Below the pieces are notes generated by a model. The model searched no databases. It was not told the origin of the DNA and was given only the letters and a program-made list of their open reading frames with translations. The translations under genes were made by a program, and so were the position numbers. A stretch of 54,723 bases of DNA, taken from positions 1-54,723 of the forward strand of contig DBYQ01000080.1 in assembly GCA_002310015.1 (NCBI GenBank). Reading direction: 5' to 3'. Numbering within the stretch: position 1 is the first letter of the stretch; every line of letters starts with the position of its first letter. The DNA comes from Bacteroidales bacterium UBA1182. GTDB taxonomy: Bacteria; Bacteroidota; Bacteroidia; Bacteroidales; Bacteroidaceae. Below, piece by piece: positions 35,572 to 44,930 of this stretch.

Positions 35572-35999
35572 CAGAATTGTTTCTTGTACCACATATCCAA
35601 GGCGCGCTCCTCAGCTGCCTCCATGACAGCCCTTTCGCCACGTCCCTTGTCATTGATGCCGCACAGATGCAGCACTCCATGAATTATCACTCTTAGCAGT
35701 TCCTTGTCATAAGACGTATGAAACTTCTCACTGTTAGTTAAAACCGTCTCCAGACTTATGTACATATCACCGCTCACCACACCCGGCTCGCTGTAGTCAA
35801 AGGTGATGATATCGGTAAAGTAGTCATGCCCCAGAAACTCCTTGTTCACCTCAAGGATACGGTCATCATTGCAGAATATGTAATTCAGATTACCCGCCTT
35901 GCGGCCGTCATAGGTGGCAGCAACTGCGACAATCCAGGCCCTTACTGCCTTACGGTCAAGCTTAGGCATATTTATATTCTCATTCAGGAATGATATCAT
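35571..35999 (-). CDS. ybeY: Endoribonuclease YbeY (rRNA maturation)
   Basis: A 142-residue metal-dependent RNase involved in 16S rRNA 3' processing and ribosome quality control. The motif HGVLHLCGINDKG near residues 109-121 corresponds to the zinc site HGxLHLxGxxH; as is usual in Bacteroidota the third ligand is replaced by Asp/Lys context (DKG). DIITFDYSEPGVVSGDMYIS is also typical. It follows the SpmAB gene by 9 bases and is coupled to the TPR gene. Confidence 0.92.
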   Translation of the reverse strand: MISFLNENINMPKLDRKAVRAWIVAVAATYDGRKAGNLNYIFCNDDRILEVNKEFLGHDYFTDIITFDYSEPGVVSGDMYISLETVLTNSEKFHTSYDKELLRVIIHGVLHLCGINDKGRGERAVMEAAEERALDMWYKKQF

Positions 36000-36008
36000 A
36001 ATCTATCT

Positions 36009-37235
36009 TTATGCAAAAAACAGGTAACACAGGAATATGGCTGCCAGTATTCCGGCCAGGTCTGCCAACAGTCCGCATCCCACCGCATGACGTGTGTTCT
36101 TGATGTTCACACTGCCAAAATAGACAGCAAGAATGTAGAATGTAGTATCCGTAGAGCCCTGGAACAGGCAGGCCAGACGTCCGGTAAATGAATCAGCACC
36201 GTATGTGGTCATGGCATCAATCATCAGACCGCGTGCGCCACCTCCGGAGAGCGGTTTCATCAGAGCGGTAGGAAGGGCACCCACAAACTGACTGTCCAAT
36301 CCGCATCTCTCAGCACACCAGCCCACACCGTTCACCACGGCATCCATGGCTCCCGATGCACGGAACACACCTATGCCCACCAGTATGGCAACCAGATACG
36401 GTATGATCTTGATGGCGGTAGTGAAGCCGTCCTTGGCACCCTCAACAAACGCCTCATATACGTTTATCTTAGCCTTGATACCCGATATGATGAACCCTAT
36501 TATCACCGTCAAAAGGATGATGTTGGCAGCCGATGTCGAGACCGGGCCTATCTTGACAGACGGTAACTGTGAAAATCCCCAGATAATAAGACCCACAATG
36601 GCGCTCAATCCGCCCACAAAAAGAATAAGGACCTTGTCAAACCTGATCTTCTGGATAAAACAGGTAACCAGCAGCCCAACCAGAGTTGAAAAGAATGTAG
36701 CCAGCAGAATGGGAATGAATACATCAGCCGGCTGTGCCGCACCCATCTGCGCCCGATACACCAGTACGCTCACCGGAATCAGTGTGAGTCCGGATGTATT
36801 CAATACCAGAAACATGATCATCGGATTTGAAGCCACATCCTTGTCCTTGTTCAGTTCCTGCATACGTTCCATGGCCTTGAGCCCCATGGGGGTGGCAGCA
36901 TTGTCAAGCCCCAGCATATTGGCAGCCACATTCATGAAAATATGACCGTATGCGGGATCATTCTTGGGCAGGTCAGGAAACAGACGTGAGAACACGGGGC
37001 TGAGCCAATGGGCAAAGGTATTAACCAATCCGCCCTTCTCACCAATCTTCATTATACCGAGCCAGAGTGACAGAACACCTGTCAGTCCCAACGATATCTC
37101 AAAACCAGTCTTGGCCGATGAGAAGGTAGAGTCCATAATCTCCTGAAACACACTTGAATCACCCATGCAGAGCCGTATCACGGCCACCGCAAAAGCTATA
37201 AGAAAGAATGAAACCCAGATCCAGTTCAGTACCAT
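36009..37235 (-). CDS. SpmA-SpmB fusion / nucleoside-recognition membrane protein
   Basis: A 408-residue polytopic membrane protein. The first half (MVLNWIWVSFFLIAF, then NMLGLDNAATPMGLKAM near 125) matches spore maturation protein A; the second half (VEGAKDGFTTAIKIIPYLVAILVGIGVFR, then GSTDTTFYILAVYFGS near 370) matches spore maturation protein B. The two are fused in Bacteroidota, which do not form spores; the domain is also called the nucleoside-recognition or Gate domain. The start at 37235 is chosen because the upstream in-frame extension to 37292 runs toward the hairpin and is Cys-rich non-family sequence. Substrate unknown. Confidence 0.87.
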   Translation of the reverse strand: MVLNWIWVSFFLIAFAVAVIRLCMGDSSVFQEIMDSTFSSAKTGFEISLGLTGVLSLWLGIMKIGEKGGLVNTFAHWLSPVFSRLFPDLPKNDPAYGHIFMNVAANMLGLDNAATPMGLKAMERMQELNKDKDVASNPMIMFLVLNTSGLTLIPVSVLVYRAQMGAAQPADVFIPILLATFFSTLVGLLVTCFIQKIRFDKVLILFVGGLSAIVGLIIWGFSQLPSVKIGPVSTSAANIILLTVIIGFIISGIKAKINVYEAFVEGAKDGFTTAIKIIPYLVAILVGIGVFRASGAMDAVVNGVGWCAERCGLDSQFVGALPTALMKPLSGGGARGLMIDAMTTYGADSFTGRLACLFQGSTDTTFYILAVYFGSVNIKNTRHAVGCGLLADLAGILAAIFLCYLFFA

Positions 37236-37283
37236 ACGCGCACATACTTTTATTACTCGCGAAGATACACAAAAAAAGCACAT

Positions 37284-37330
37284 ATAACACATTAGGGGCG
37301 GTCCAAAAAGAACTGCCCCTAATGTGTTAT
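37284..37330 (-). terminator. 16-bp perfect inverted repeat, probable terminator
   Basis: ATAACACATTAGGGGC (37284-37299) and GCCCCTAATGTGTTAT (37315-37330) flank a 15-base loop; on the minus strand a T7 tract follows 7 bases later. It separates the secreted-protein gene (37345-38319) from the SpmAB operon. Confidence 0.65.
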
Positions 37331-37344
37331 ATTGTGTACCAGTA

Positions 37345-38319
37345 TTATTTCACCATAGCAATGGTGTGATCTACAGATGTTGCCTCACTGGTAATGTTGT
37401 AAATCTTGCTGGCTACAACCTTCATACCACAGGTAACATGCTTTACATCTGTATTGTCTCTACTGTTTACAAAACGGATCTCATGAACATGACTGTCATT
37501 TGCACAGAAATTATAGCATGCAAATTCCACCTTGCCTTCAGAATCAGCTTTCACAGAACCAAGGGGGTATGAAGAATATTCATTTGACTCGGTGTGTGAA
37601 GATGACATATAAACGACATTATAGGATGCATTAGGAGTAAGTCCGCCGCTTATCGAGAAGTTGAATATCGGAGCGCTGTTACCAAGATTATCAGAATCAA
37701 GAGCAACAAATTTTGTAGAATCATTATACCAGCCGAATATTTCAAGACTCTTTCTCTGGAGAACATTTGCATCCGGAGCAATACACACGGAATATGAACC
37801 CCTTCTGTCTTCATTACTGACCTTGAAGTTATCAGCATCCTTGTCAACGAACAATGCAAATACGTTCTCACACTCTTTTAAAGGATCATCCAGGTTCTTG
37901 AAATCATGTTTGGCGTTAACAAAAATGTTCTTGCTTTCATCCCATACGTAGGGTGAAAGGGCACCGCTGAATTTTGCCTTTGAATCTTTTTTTCCAACTT
38001 CATCATTCAAGGTAAGATAACCGGCCAGCAGTTTCTCAGGAGAAGTGCCACTGATGACAGCGCGCACATAGAGTTTGTCACCCTGACAAAGTTTAATAAC
38101 ATTGGCCCCTTCAACAAACTCAACTGTTGACTTATTCTGATTACTGTTCATGAAACCCGCATCCATACTGACATAAAATGTCTGCGGAGCAACAGTCTCA
38201 TGGATATCCATTACCGTGGTATTTTCATCAAGAATACGTGACAAATAACGGCTTCCTACAGGAATAAGCGCTAACGTCAATAAAAATAAAACATGAATGA
38301 TAAACTTGTGTTCTTTCAT
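37345..38319 (-). CDS. Secreted protein, possibly fimbrillin-like
   Basis: A 324-residue protein with an N-terminal hydrophobic segment (about 7-22) and no lipobox cysteine. The rest is Ser/Asn/Asp-rich with beta-type pattern. Two features remind me of Bacteroidales fimbrillin/Mfa-like proteins: a stretch GDKLYVRAVISG near residue 80, and the C-terminal ASKIYNITSEAT, similar to the KxYxITR strand of that superfamily. This is weak evidence, and the protein may belong elsewhere. It has its own terminator and 446 bases of upstream non-coding DNA, so it is probably a single-gene unit. Confidence 0.55.
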   Translation of the reverse strand: MKEHKFIIHVLFLLTLALIPVGSRYLSRILDENTTVMDIHETVAPQTFYVSMDAGFMNSNQNKSTVEFVEGANVIKLCQGDKLYVRAVISGTSPEKLLAGYLTLNDEVGKKDSKAKFSGALSPYVWDESKNIFVNAKHDFKNLDDPLKECENVFALFVDKDADNFKVSNEDRRGSYSVCIAPDANVLQRKSLEIFGWYNDSTKFVALDSDNLGNSAPIFNFSISGGLTPNASYNVVYMSSSHTESNEYSSYPLGSVKADSEGKVEFACYNFCANDSHVHEIRFVNSRDNTDVKHVTCGMKVVASKIYNITSEATSVDHTIAMVK

Positions 38320-38765
38320 CTTAAAAAATCAATCTGCTGGAAAAAACTATTATGTGACTATTGAATACGTTATTCTGACTTATACGCCAAACCAAACTGG
38401 GGCAAGACAAGACAACTGAGAGAATGATCTAATAGAATCCTCCTTGCTACTTCTGATTGTTGTCTCATTTCAAATTAATTGGTGTATAAGTACTAAAAAT
38501 TAGGATTAAGCTTCATAAAGCTGGAATAGAATCAATCTTAAGTGTTATTATCCCTTAAAATAAAACAGGACAATGAGAACTAAAAAAAGGCCCTATTCTA
38601 ATCCGCACGCAAATTTATTCTAATTTATTAATTTACATAACCTTAAATTTGTAAAAAATGTTAAATCGCGGCGTGGCATACAATAGGAAAGGGTTCTGTT
38701 TGTGCAGAAGAAAAACAGCCGCTTCAGCTGATTCCGGCCAACACAAACATAACCCGTTCCAGCAG
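38320..38765. other. 446-base intergenic region, AT-rich
   Basis: No credible gene lies here. The half next to 38320 must contain the promoter of the secreted-protein gene. A TAAATTTG match occurs on the minus strand at 38610-38617 but is about 290 bases from that gene. A weak CAGC/GCTG hairpin at 38716-38730, with T5 on the minus strand, could end the macroglobulin transcript. Confidence 0.4.
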
Positions 38766-41700
38766 TTATTCCACCGTAAGGGAAGCAGAGGTTGTGGTAG
38801 CTCGGAATGCGGGGGCGTAGAGACACTGCATCACGGCATTTCCCACTGTGAAACGGCCCGGTTTCTGCACGTTCACCTCATACTCTATCACGTAACTTCC
38901 CTTACTCAGACGGTCTATGTAGAAGACGTTACGGGTATTGCCCGGTGCTGAATAATAACCTATGTCATCTCTCCAGTTGTAACTGTAGCCGGCAGCGGTA
39001 CTTACAGGCTCAACGGATGCGGCACGCATATCGGCAAGCTGCAAATACTCCAGGTTACGGTCAGTCGTAAGGTCAAAACGTATCCTCAGGCGGTCACCAA
39101 CATGAAGCTTTGTACCCTCCTTGACCTCCTCCAGACGGTCACCGTCAGCACCGTGTATCACGCGCAAGATGGTTCGTTTGAGTGACATTCCGTTCTCCTG
39201 TTTCTCAACCTTGTCAAGTTCTTCAGTAAATGAACGGTAAACTGCACCCCAACTTATGCCCGCGGTCTTGGCATCAACGGTAAGATCAGCTTTGTCACGG
39301 CTTATCGGGCCCTGCCAGGTCTTGGTGGTATAACCGGCCGTAGCCTTGCTGTCCGATGCCTTGACGGCCTCCTTGCCTACATAGATCGTGATATCAGGAT
39401 CTGACTCCAACTGCACATTGCTGCCGGTAGCCATAAGAGCCGTAACTGCTGCGGCAGTGGCGGGCGATGAGCCCCAACCGGTAGTCTGTTTCTGCTTAAG
39501 CAGCCAGCGCGCAGCCTCTACAGCCTCTTTCTCTCGGCCCACTGCAAGCAGGGTGCGTATAATAAGTGCCTGAGTCTCAATGGGAGCCTCATGCCAGAGC
39601 AGTCCGCCCTCATTGTCACGCCAATATCGGCCCATTTCATCGCTGTATAGAGAACGCTCAACAAGTGTAGCCGCTATGTGCTCAGCAAGCTCTTTCTTGC
39701 CGTTACGTGACATAAGCAATGCCAGCTGTGAACGGAAATAGAGGCTAAGGTTATGCGTATCCTCTATCTCGGCCAGACGTGTAAAGAAGGTGTGGCTTGC
39801 AATCGATTTTCCATTGAAAGGATAAGAGGTGTAGTACGAGCGGGTAAGCAGGTAGCTCAGTTCGCTGTATCCGAGTGATTCAGGTTTCTTTTCTGCATCA
39901 TACCTCTTGAAGAACAGGCTATCCATATAGTCAAGGCCCTTTTGCAATGTAACCTTTAGCTCTGGAGTAACTTCAATGATACCGTTCTCAATGAGGAGGC
40001 CAAGACCCTGCATGATCTCATCAGTGATATGCAGGCTTGCAGGAGAACCATCCAACCATGACCAGCTTCCGTCACTGTTCTGCGCATCGATGATCTTTCT
40101 TAGAGCCTTCTCAAAGGCCTGGGCCGTCTCTTTTGATCCAAGATCCTTGGCAAGTGAACGCAAGCGGTCACGCTCACTCCTGCTGCTCCTGAGCCACGGA
40201 GTCTCCTCAAGCAGGGTTCCGGTAAGCCTTTCATTGCGTTCCAGCTGTGTCTGCCACTCGGATGCTGGCAGCTCAGCCCACTCATCAAGCATCTGTCGGA
40301 TAGCGGGATATCGGCTTGACAGATCCTGTGAAATGGCGGCACCCATCAGACTGTGGAACAGGCGCATGTTACTGGGATCATCAACCCTTATCATTATAGG
40401 CAGGCTTTGGATAGCATACCAGATGGGTGTTGCACTGTACTCAAGGGTAAGCTCCTCATCGGCCATAGTGGAGGAACGCGGCTTGTCAAGCACCTCAAAG
40501 CGGAAGGTGCGTTTCTCACTGCCGTTGTTAAAGAGTGAGAGAGCCTGGGTTACCTGCGTACGGTTGGAGAGTACCGGGATAGTCTCCTGAATACCGTCAC
40601 TGTGGCCTGTGGTCTCTGCCGTAAGGCGGTAGGTCACAGCCGTAAGCCCAGCCGGAACCTTTATGGTAAATGATGTACTTGCACTTCCCTCTGCGGGAAC
40701 GGTAACATTCTTCTTATATCCGCCCTCTATGATACCCAGGGCCTTACCCGTAACAGCATCAGTAAGGGTCATCGTGACTACAGCCTTCTGATTCTGTTCA
40801 GTCATATTGCTCACCTTGACCGTAAACTCCATGCGGTCACCCTGACGCAGGAATCTGGGCGATGCAGGCTCCACCATAATCTTCTTGCGGGTAACAAGGG
40901 TGGTGTCAACACGGCCTGTCTGTAGAGAATCCGTGAATGCTATACCCTGTATCTTCCACTCAGTGAGCAACTGCGGAACACGGAAACGGTATATGGCCCT
41001 GCCCGTGGAATCTGTAACCAGATACCCGAACAGACCGGTAGGATTCAGGTCTGAGCGTATGGCAACCGCGCCACTCTGCTCATCAATCATGCCCTGCAAC
41101 TCCTCTTCAGGCAGAGAACGGGTATCAAATACAATATCCATATTGGAAAGTCCGCCTTGAAGCGCCTCATCAACGGTGGTAATACCCAGACCCTCAAAAT
41201 CAGCCTGATTAATGGTGGCTGCTGATGCCAGAGGTACGGACTGTGCGGATGCATTAAATGCAACGTCAGCAACAAGATCCACAGCCATCTCATTACTCTT
41301 GTACATCCTCATGCCACGGGCTCTGCGGCTGTAATTCATGAACGGGTCAATAAGAGTACCCGTAATGGCGCGCTTGCCCTTATATTCATAACTGTTACCG
41401 AATACATGCAGCCAAGGTGCATACTGGCCTGATGTATTGTAACCATTCTGCAGGAGGCTGCGACCGCCTACCCATTTTGAACCGAACGGAGAAAAGACAA
41501 TCCTGTTCACTCCGTACTTGTCAAGTGCGCGGTCATACATGTCAAGCATGATGGCTGCAGTTACGGGGTTGCCCTGCCAATCAGATATACGGATATTCCA
41601 CTCCTCTGCCTCATCAGGCTCCAGGATGTTACGGAACGTTTCAAGTTCAAACCTGAGCTGTTTGGGCCTGTCAGGAACCTCAAACTGGAAAGACCTGTTT

Positions 41701-44700
41701 TCCGACACGCCCTCATATATCACGCAGCAATGTACGGCAAACATACCCACAAGCTCATCGGTTACAGGAATACTCAGAATCTGCTGCTTGCCGTTGCTCT
41801 CCAGCATACCACGGTCATAGACACCGTACTTGTTTTCTATAATGTAATGTATCAGCGTGCCCTTACGGCTGTTTCCCAGTCTGATACGGGCGGTATCACC
41901 AACCTCTGCGCTATATATACCGCGTGACGTTTTTTCTGTCTCAAAGCTGCACAACAACGGTTTCTGGGGCATGAAGCTATAGTCATCCTCGTTAAAGAAC
42001 GTGAACTCTGTAACTGATTTCCTACACATTGCAGCATTGGCAGTGACACGGTAAATGCCGGGCTGCAGGCCGTCAAGCATAAGCATCATAGATTCCCTGT
42101 CATCCTTATCAAACGGAACCACACCTTCAAATACAGGTATCTCAACGATGTCCTCACCGTTTAAGTCAAAATCATAACGCGGGAAACGCTCCTTAAGATG
42201 CTGGTTGGAGATACATTTTGACAGGTCTTTCTTTTCTCTGCCTCCAATTATGCTGAAAGGTAGAGGCAGACCCGGAGCTTCAAGCCAGCTGAGACGTGAC
42301 ACCTTGACATTGATATCGCCTGAAACCAGGTTGTTGTTGGCGGTACTTGTCAATCGGAATAAGAGGGTCTGAAGACCGTTTTTACCCAGTACGGAACCCT
42401 GTGATGCTACATAGATCTCTCTCTCCACCTTATTTCTGGCACCATATGAGATGTTGTATTCATGTGTCTCACCGTTCAAATCAGTGACAACGGCATTTAC
42501 ATGTACCCAGCAGTACTCTTCAACCATTATATCACCAGGAACGGTCACATCAAAACTGAATGAACCGTCAGAACCGGTCTTAGCCTGACCGGCCCCAATC
42601 CTTACATCACCTCTGTCATCAAGGATACAGAACCTGTGGCAGGCAAATGAGCCCACTCCGGCATACCACGTCACAGAGGCACCATCTACCGTAATACCGG
42701 TAAATGAAATAGCCTTACCTTTTATCGTAACCGGTTTGTCATACCTTGCCTCATCCTTTACGTCATCTATCTTTACCTCAAACTTAGGCTGACGGAATGA
42801 CTCCACCTTTATAGCCCTGAAACCCGCAAAATCATATTTATCATCTTCATCTGATTCAGCACATATTTCAATCGATCCGGGCATACAGTTTTCAGGTATC
42901 TTATAACTGCCCTTGAATACGCCCATGCTGTCTGTCACAAGAGCATATGAGGCCTCATCGTCTCCGTCACCATTCATATCATAGAATTCTATGGTAACAT
43001 TGACCGTAACTCCTGCCAACACATGCCCATTCTCCCCGTCATTAGTATATACTACACCTGAATACTGCACGGAATCACCAGGCAGATAAGTGAAACGGTC
43101 TGTGAAAACCCTCACATACTGCCGCTCAGGCATATCACTCTTCCATGGGATATTGAATGTGGCGTTACCACGACTGCCGCCACCCTCCAACTCAATCCTG
43201 TAACGGCTGTTGGCCAGACCTTCCACCAGGATATATCCGTCAGAACCGGTTATGCCACTTGTAGCCACCTTGACCAGTTCATCATTATAGTTGGTTTTCC
43301 ACACTGTATATTTGCAGTCAGGGATGGGCTTGCCGCTACGCGTATCAACAGCTCTTCCGTACAGAGTTCCATTGTTCTGCACCATATTGAGGAATCTGAT
43401 GCCGTTACACTCCAGATACTCGTACGCAATGCAATCACCGCTGTTGAAATAGGGGCCTGTAGATGCCAACAGGTAATAACAGCCCTGCATAACAGGTGTT
43501 ATATCGGCAAATGCACTGTGTTCCATGAAATCACCCGGATCATCTACCCTCATGCTCCACTCCGCTACCGTTGATGACTGGTTCAGTTCAGACATAAGGG
43601 TTATCTCATCCTTTCCCCTGTCCATACGGCCGGTAGCCTCCACCAACTTAAGATATATGGTGTTGACATTCCTGAAATTCAGTTTGGCTATATTGCGCTC
43701 TCCGGGCACAAGGTCAGAATCCAGTGTTATCCTTACACTCTTTCGCTCTATCTCTTCCTTTATGCCAAGACACTCAAGCGCGCCCTCGCTCTTGGGCCAT
43801 TTCTTCTGGGCGGCAATACATATATCACGTGCCTGACGCATCAGGTTTTCTGCCTTTTCATCGGACATTTCCTGACCCATGCTGTCAGTTATCTTGCGCG
43901 CTGCCTTGCTATAGAGCATGGTGCTGAACTTGACCTTCTTGGTATATGACTCAGCCAGGGCTACGGCACCTTTGAGCCACTCCTCATCATTCCTGTCCCA
44001 CTTACCGTCATTTGACAGGTATTCATCAAGCACCTGCATCCTCCTTATGTCAATGGTACAGCGGATATCAGGCTTGGCTCCGTAATTATGCTGGGTAAGA
44101 CGTCTCAGCACATAGATCATCCATAGGTCAGGGTCATCAGGTGTAACATCAATTGTAGCCGCCAGAAAATCCTGCATTGTACCGTACAGACGGCTGTCAT
44201 TAAAGAACGTACGTTTGCCAAGAGAGAGCCTATAGTCTGTAATAAGCACTATAGCGTTATCCATAAGCATGTCCACCAGGTTGGGGCGTAGCTTTTGGCC
44301 CGCCTTGTTTCCGCCCGGGAAAAACTCCAGATAGTAGCCCGATGACACATCGCCCGCCAGTTTGATGGACTGGTCCAGATGGTAGCAGATGGTGTCACAT
44401 ATCATCCTGGCCGTCCAACGCTCCAACGGCAGGTTTTCCTCATCTGACGGGTCATTTGTCCTGAACCTGTATTTGTTCAGTTCCCAGAACCTTATGTAAC
44501 CTTTGGCAAGGAATGCATGGCACAACGCCTTATGCTCCTGCACCCTCAGCTTGGGCAGAAGCGTATTGAACAGTTCCAATCCGGAAGAAATGCTGTTCTC
44601 GCTGTAGGATTGCTGTACTTGGGTAATATAGACGGCGCTCTTAAGCATCTGGCGGCCGTCATTATCCTCTGCGGCCATATCCCAGATATGGTTTATCTCC

Positions 44701-44840
44701 TTAGCCGCACTCTCAGGGAGATCATCCTTAATAAGTTTTTCCACCTTCTTCCAGGCGCGTGAATACTTATCCGCGCTGGCAGTCGCAGTAGTCAGTGTCA
44801 TAATGATAATCAGAAGTGTAATTTTACAAAGGCATCTCAT
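38766..44840 (-). CDS. Alpha-2-macroglobulin-like protein without thioester
   Basis: A 2024-residue exported protein with a signal peptide (residues 1-24, ending TASA). The N-terminal 400 residues are helical and specific to the Bacteroidota branch; then come macroglobulin beta domains (FTDRFTYLPGDSVQYSGVVY near 575 is the MG2 region), the alpha-2-macroglobulin domain (ITEWKIQG-like LLTEWKIQGIAF near 1295) and an alpha-alpha toroid with GSWSWLDGSPAS near 1590. The thioester site CxEQ is missing: the corresponding place near residue 1488 reads DDPSNMRLF. Near residue 1223 GITTVDEALQGG resembles a TonB plug strand. Likely a periplasmic or surface structural protein; it cannot trap proteases covalently. 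Confidence 0.85.
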   Translation of the reverse strand: MRCLCKITLLIIIMTLTTATASADKYSRAWKKVEKLIKDDLPESAAKEINHIWDMAAEDNDGRQMLKSAVYITQVQQSYSENSISSGLELFNTLLPKLRVQEHKALCHAFLAKGYIRFWELNKYRFRTNDPSDEENLPLERWTARMICDTICYHLDQSIKLAGDVSSGYYLEFFPGGNKAGQKLRPNLVDMLMDNAIVLITDYRLSLGKRTFFNDSRLYGTMQDFLAATIDVTPDDPDLWMIYVLRRLTQHNYGAKPDIRCTIDIRRMQVLDEYLSNDGKWDRNDEEWLKGAVALAESYTKKVKFSTMLYSKAARKITDSMGQEMSDEKAENLMRQARDICIAAQKKWPKSEGALECLGIKEEIERKSVRITLDSDLVPGERNIAKLNFRNVNTIYLKLVEATGRMDRGKDEITLMSELNQSSTVAEWSMRVDDPGDFMEHSAFADITPVMQGCYYLLASTGPYFNSGDCIAYEYLECNGIRFLNMVQNNGTLYGRAVDTRSGKPIPDCKYTVWKTNYNDELVKVATSGITGSDGYILVEGLANSRYRIELEGGGSRGNATFNIPWKSDMPERQYVRVFTDRFTYLPGDSVQYSGVVYTNDGENGHVLAGVTVNVTIEFYDMNGDGDDEASYALVTDSMGVFKGSYKIPENCMPGSIEICAESDEDDKYDFAGFRAIKVESFRQPKFEVKIDDVKDEARYDKPVTIKGKAISFTGITVDGASVTWYAGVGSFACHRFCILDDRGDVRIGAGQAKTGSDGSFSFDVTVPGDIMVEEYCWVHVNAVVTDLNGETHEYNISYGARNKVEREIYVASQGSVLGKNGLQTLLFRLTSTANNNLVSGDINVKVSRLSWLEAPGLPLPFSIIGGREKKDLSKCISNQHLKERFPRYDFDLNGEDIVEIPVFEGVVPFDKDDRESMMLMLDGLQPGIYRVTANAAMCRKSVTEFTFFNEDDYSFMPQKPLLCSFETEKTSRGIYSAEVGDTARIRLGNSRKGTLIHYIIENKYGVYDRGMLESNGKQQILSIPVTDELVGMFAVHCCVIYEGVSENRSFQFEVPDRPKQLRFELETFRNILEPDEAEEWNIRISDWQGNPVTAAIMLDMYDRALDKYGVNRIVFSPFGSKWVGGRSLLQNGYNTSGQYAPWLHVFGNSYEYKGKRAITGTLIDPFMNYSRRARGMRMYKSNEMAVDLVADVAFNASAQSVPLASAATINQADFEGLGITTVDEALQGGLSNMDIVFDTRSLPEEELQGMIDEQSGAVAIRSDLNPTGLFGYLVTDSTGRAIYRFRVPQLLTEWKIQGIAFTDSLQTGRVDTTLVTRKKIMVEPASPRFLRQGDRMEFTVKVSNMTEQNQKAVVTMTLTDAVTGKALGIIEGGYKKNVTVPAEGSASTSFTIKVPAGLTAVTYRLTAETTGHSDGIQETIPVLSNRTQVTQALSLFNNGSEKRTFRFEVLDKPRSSTMADEELTLEYSATPIWYAIQSLPIMIRVDDPSNMRLFHSLMGAAISQDLSSRYPAIRQMLDEWAELPASEWQTQLERNERLTGTLLEETPWLRSSRSERDRLRSLAKDLGSKETAQAFEKALRKIIDAQNSDGSWSWLDGSPASLHITDEIMQGLGLLIENGIIEVTPELKVTLQKGLDYMDSLFFKRYDAEKKPESLGYSELSYLLTRSYYTSYPFNGKSIASHTFFTRLAEIEDTHNLSLYFRSQLALLMSRNGKKELAEHIAATLVERSLYSDEMGRYWRDNEGGLLWHEAPIETQALIIRTLLAVGREKEAVEAARWLLKQKQTTGWGSSPATAAAVTALMATGSNVQLESDPDITIYVGKEAVKASDSKATAGYTTKTWQGPISRDKADLTVDAKTAGISWGAVYRSFTEELDKVEKQENGMSLKRTILRVIHGADGDRLEEVKEGTKLHVGDRLRIRFDLTTDRNLEYLQLADMRAASVEPVSTAAGYSYNWRDDIGYYSAPGNTRNVFYIDRLSKGSYVIEYEVNVQKPGRFTVGNAVMQCLYAPAFRATTTSASLTVE

Positions 44841-44869
44841 AAGTACACAAATTTATATTGATTCTTCTG

Positions 44870-44877
44870 CAAATATA
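44870..44877 (-). promoter_or_regulatory. Candidate -7 element for the macroglobulin gene
   Basis: On the minus strand TATATTTG matches TAnnTTTG exactly, about 30 bases before the ATG. A second match, TAAATTTG (44848-44855), is too near the start codon unless the transcript is leaderless. No clear -33 element. Confidence 0.35.
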
Positions 44878-44930
44878 TAAACTGAAAAAATGCAGAATAC
44901 GTCAAGAAGCGCTGCAAAAACGTTGCAATT

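Noticed and set aside
38658..38951. 97-codon plus-strand open frame
   Set aside because: It overlaps the 3' end of the macroglobulin gene antisense; His/Cys-rich composition unlike real protein.
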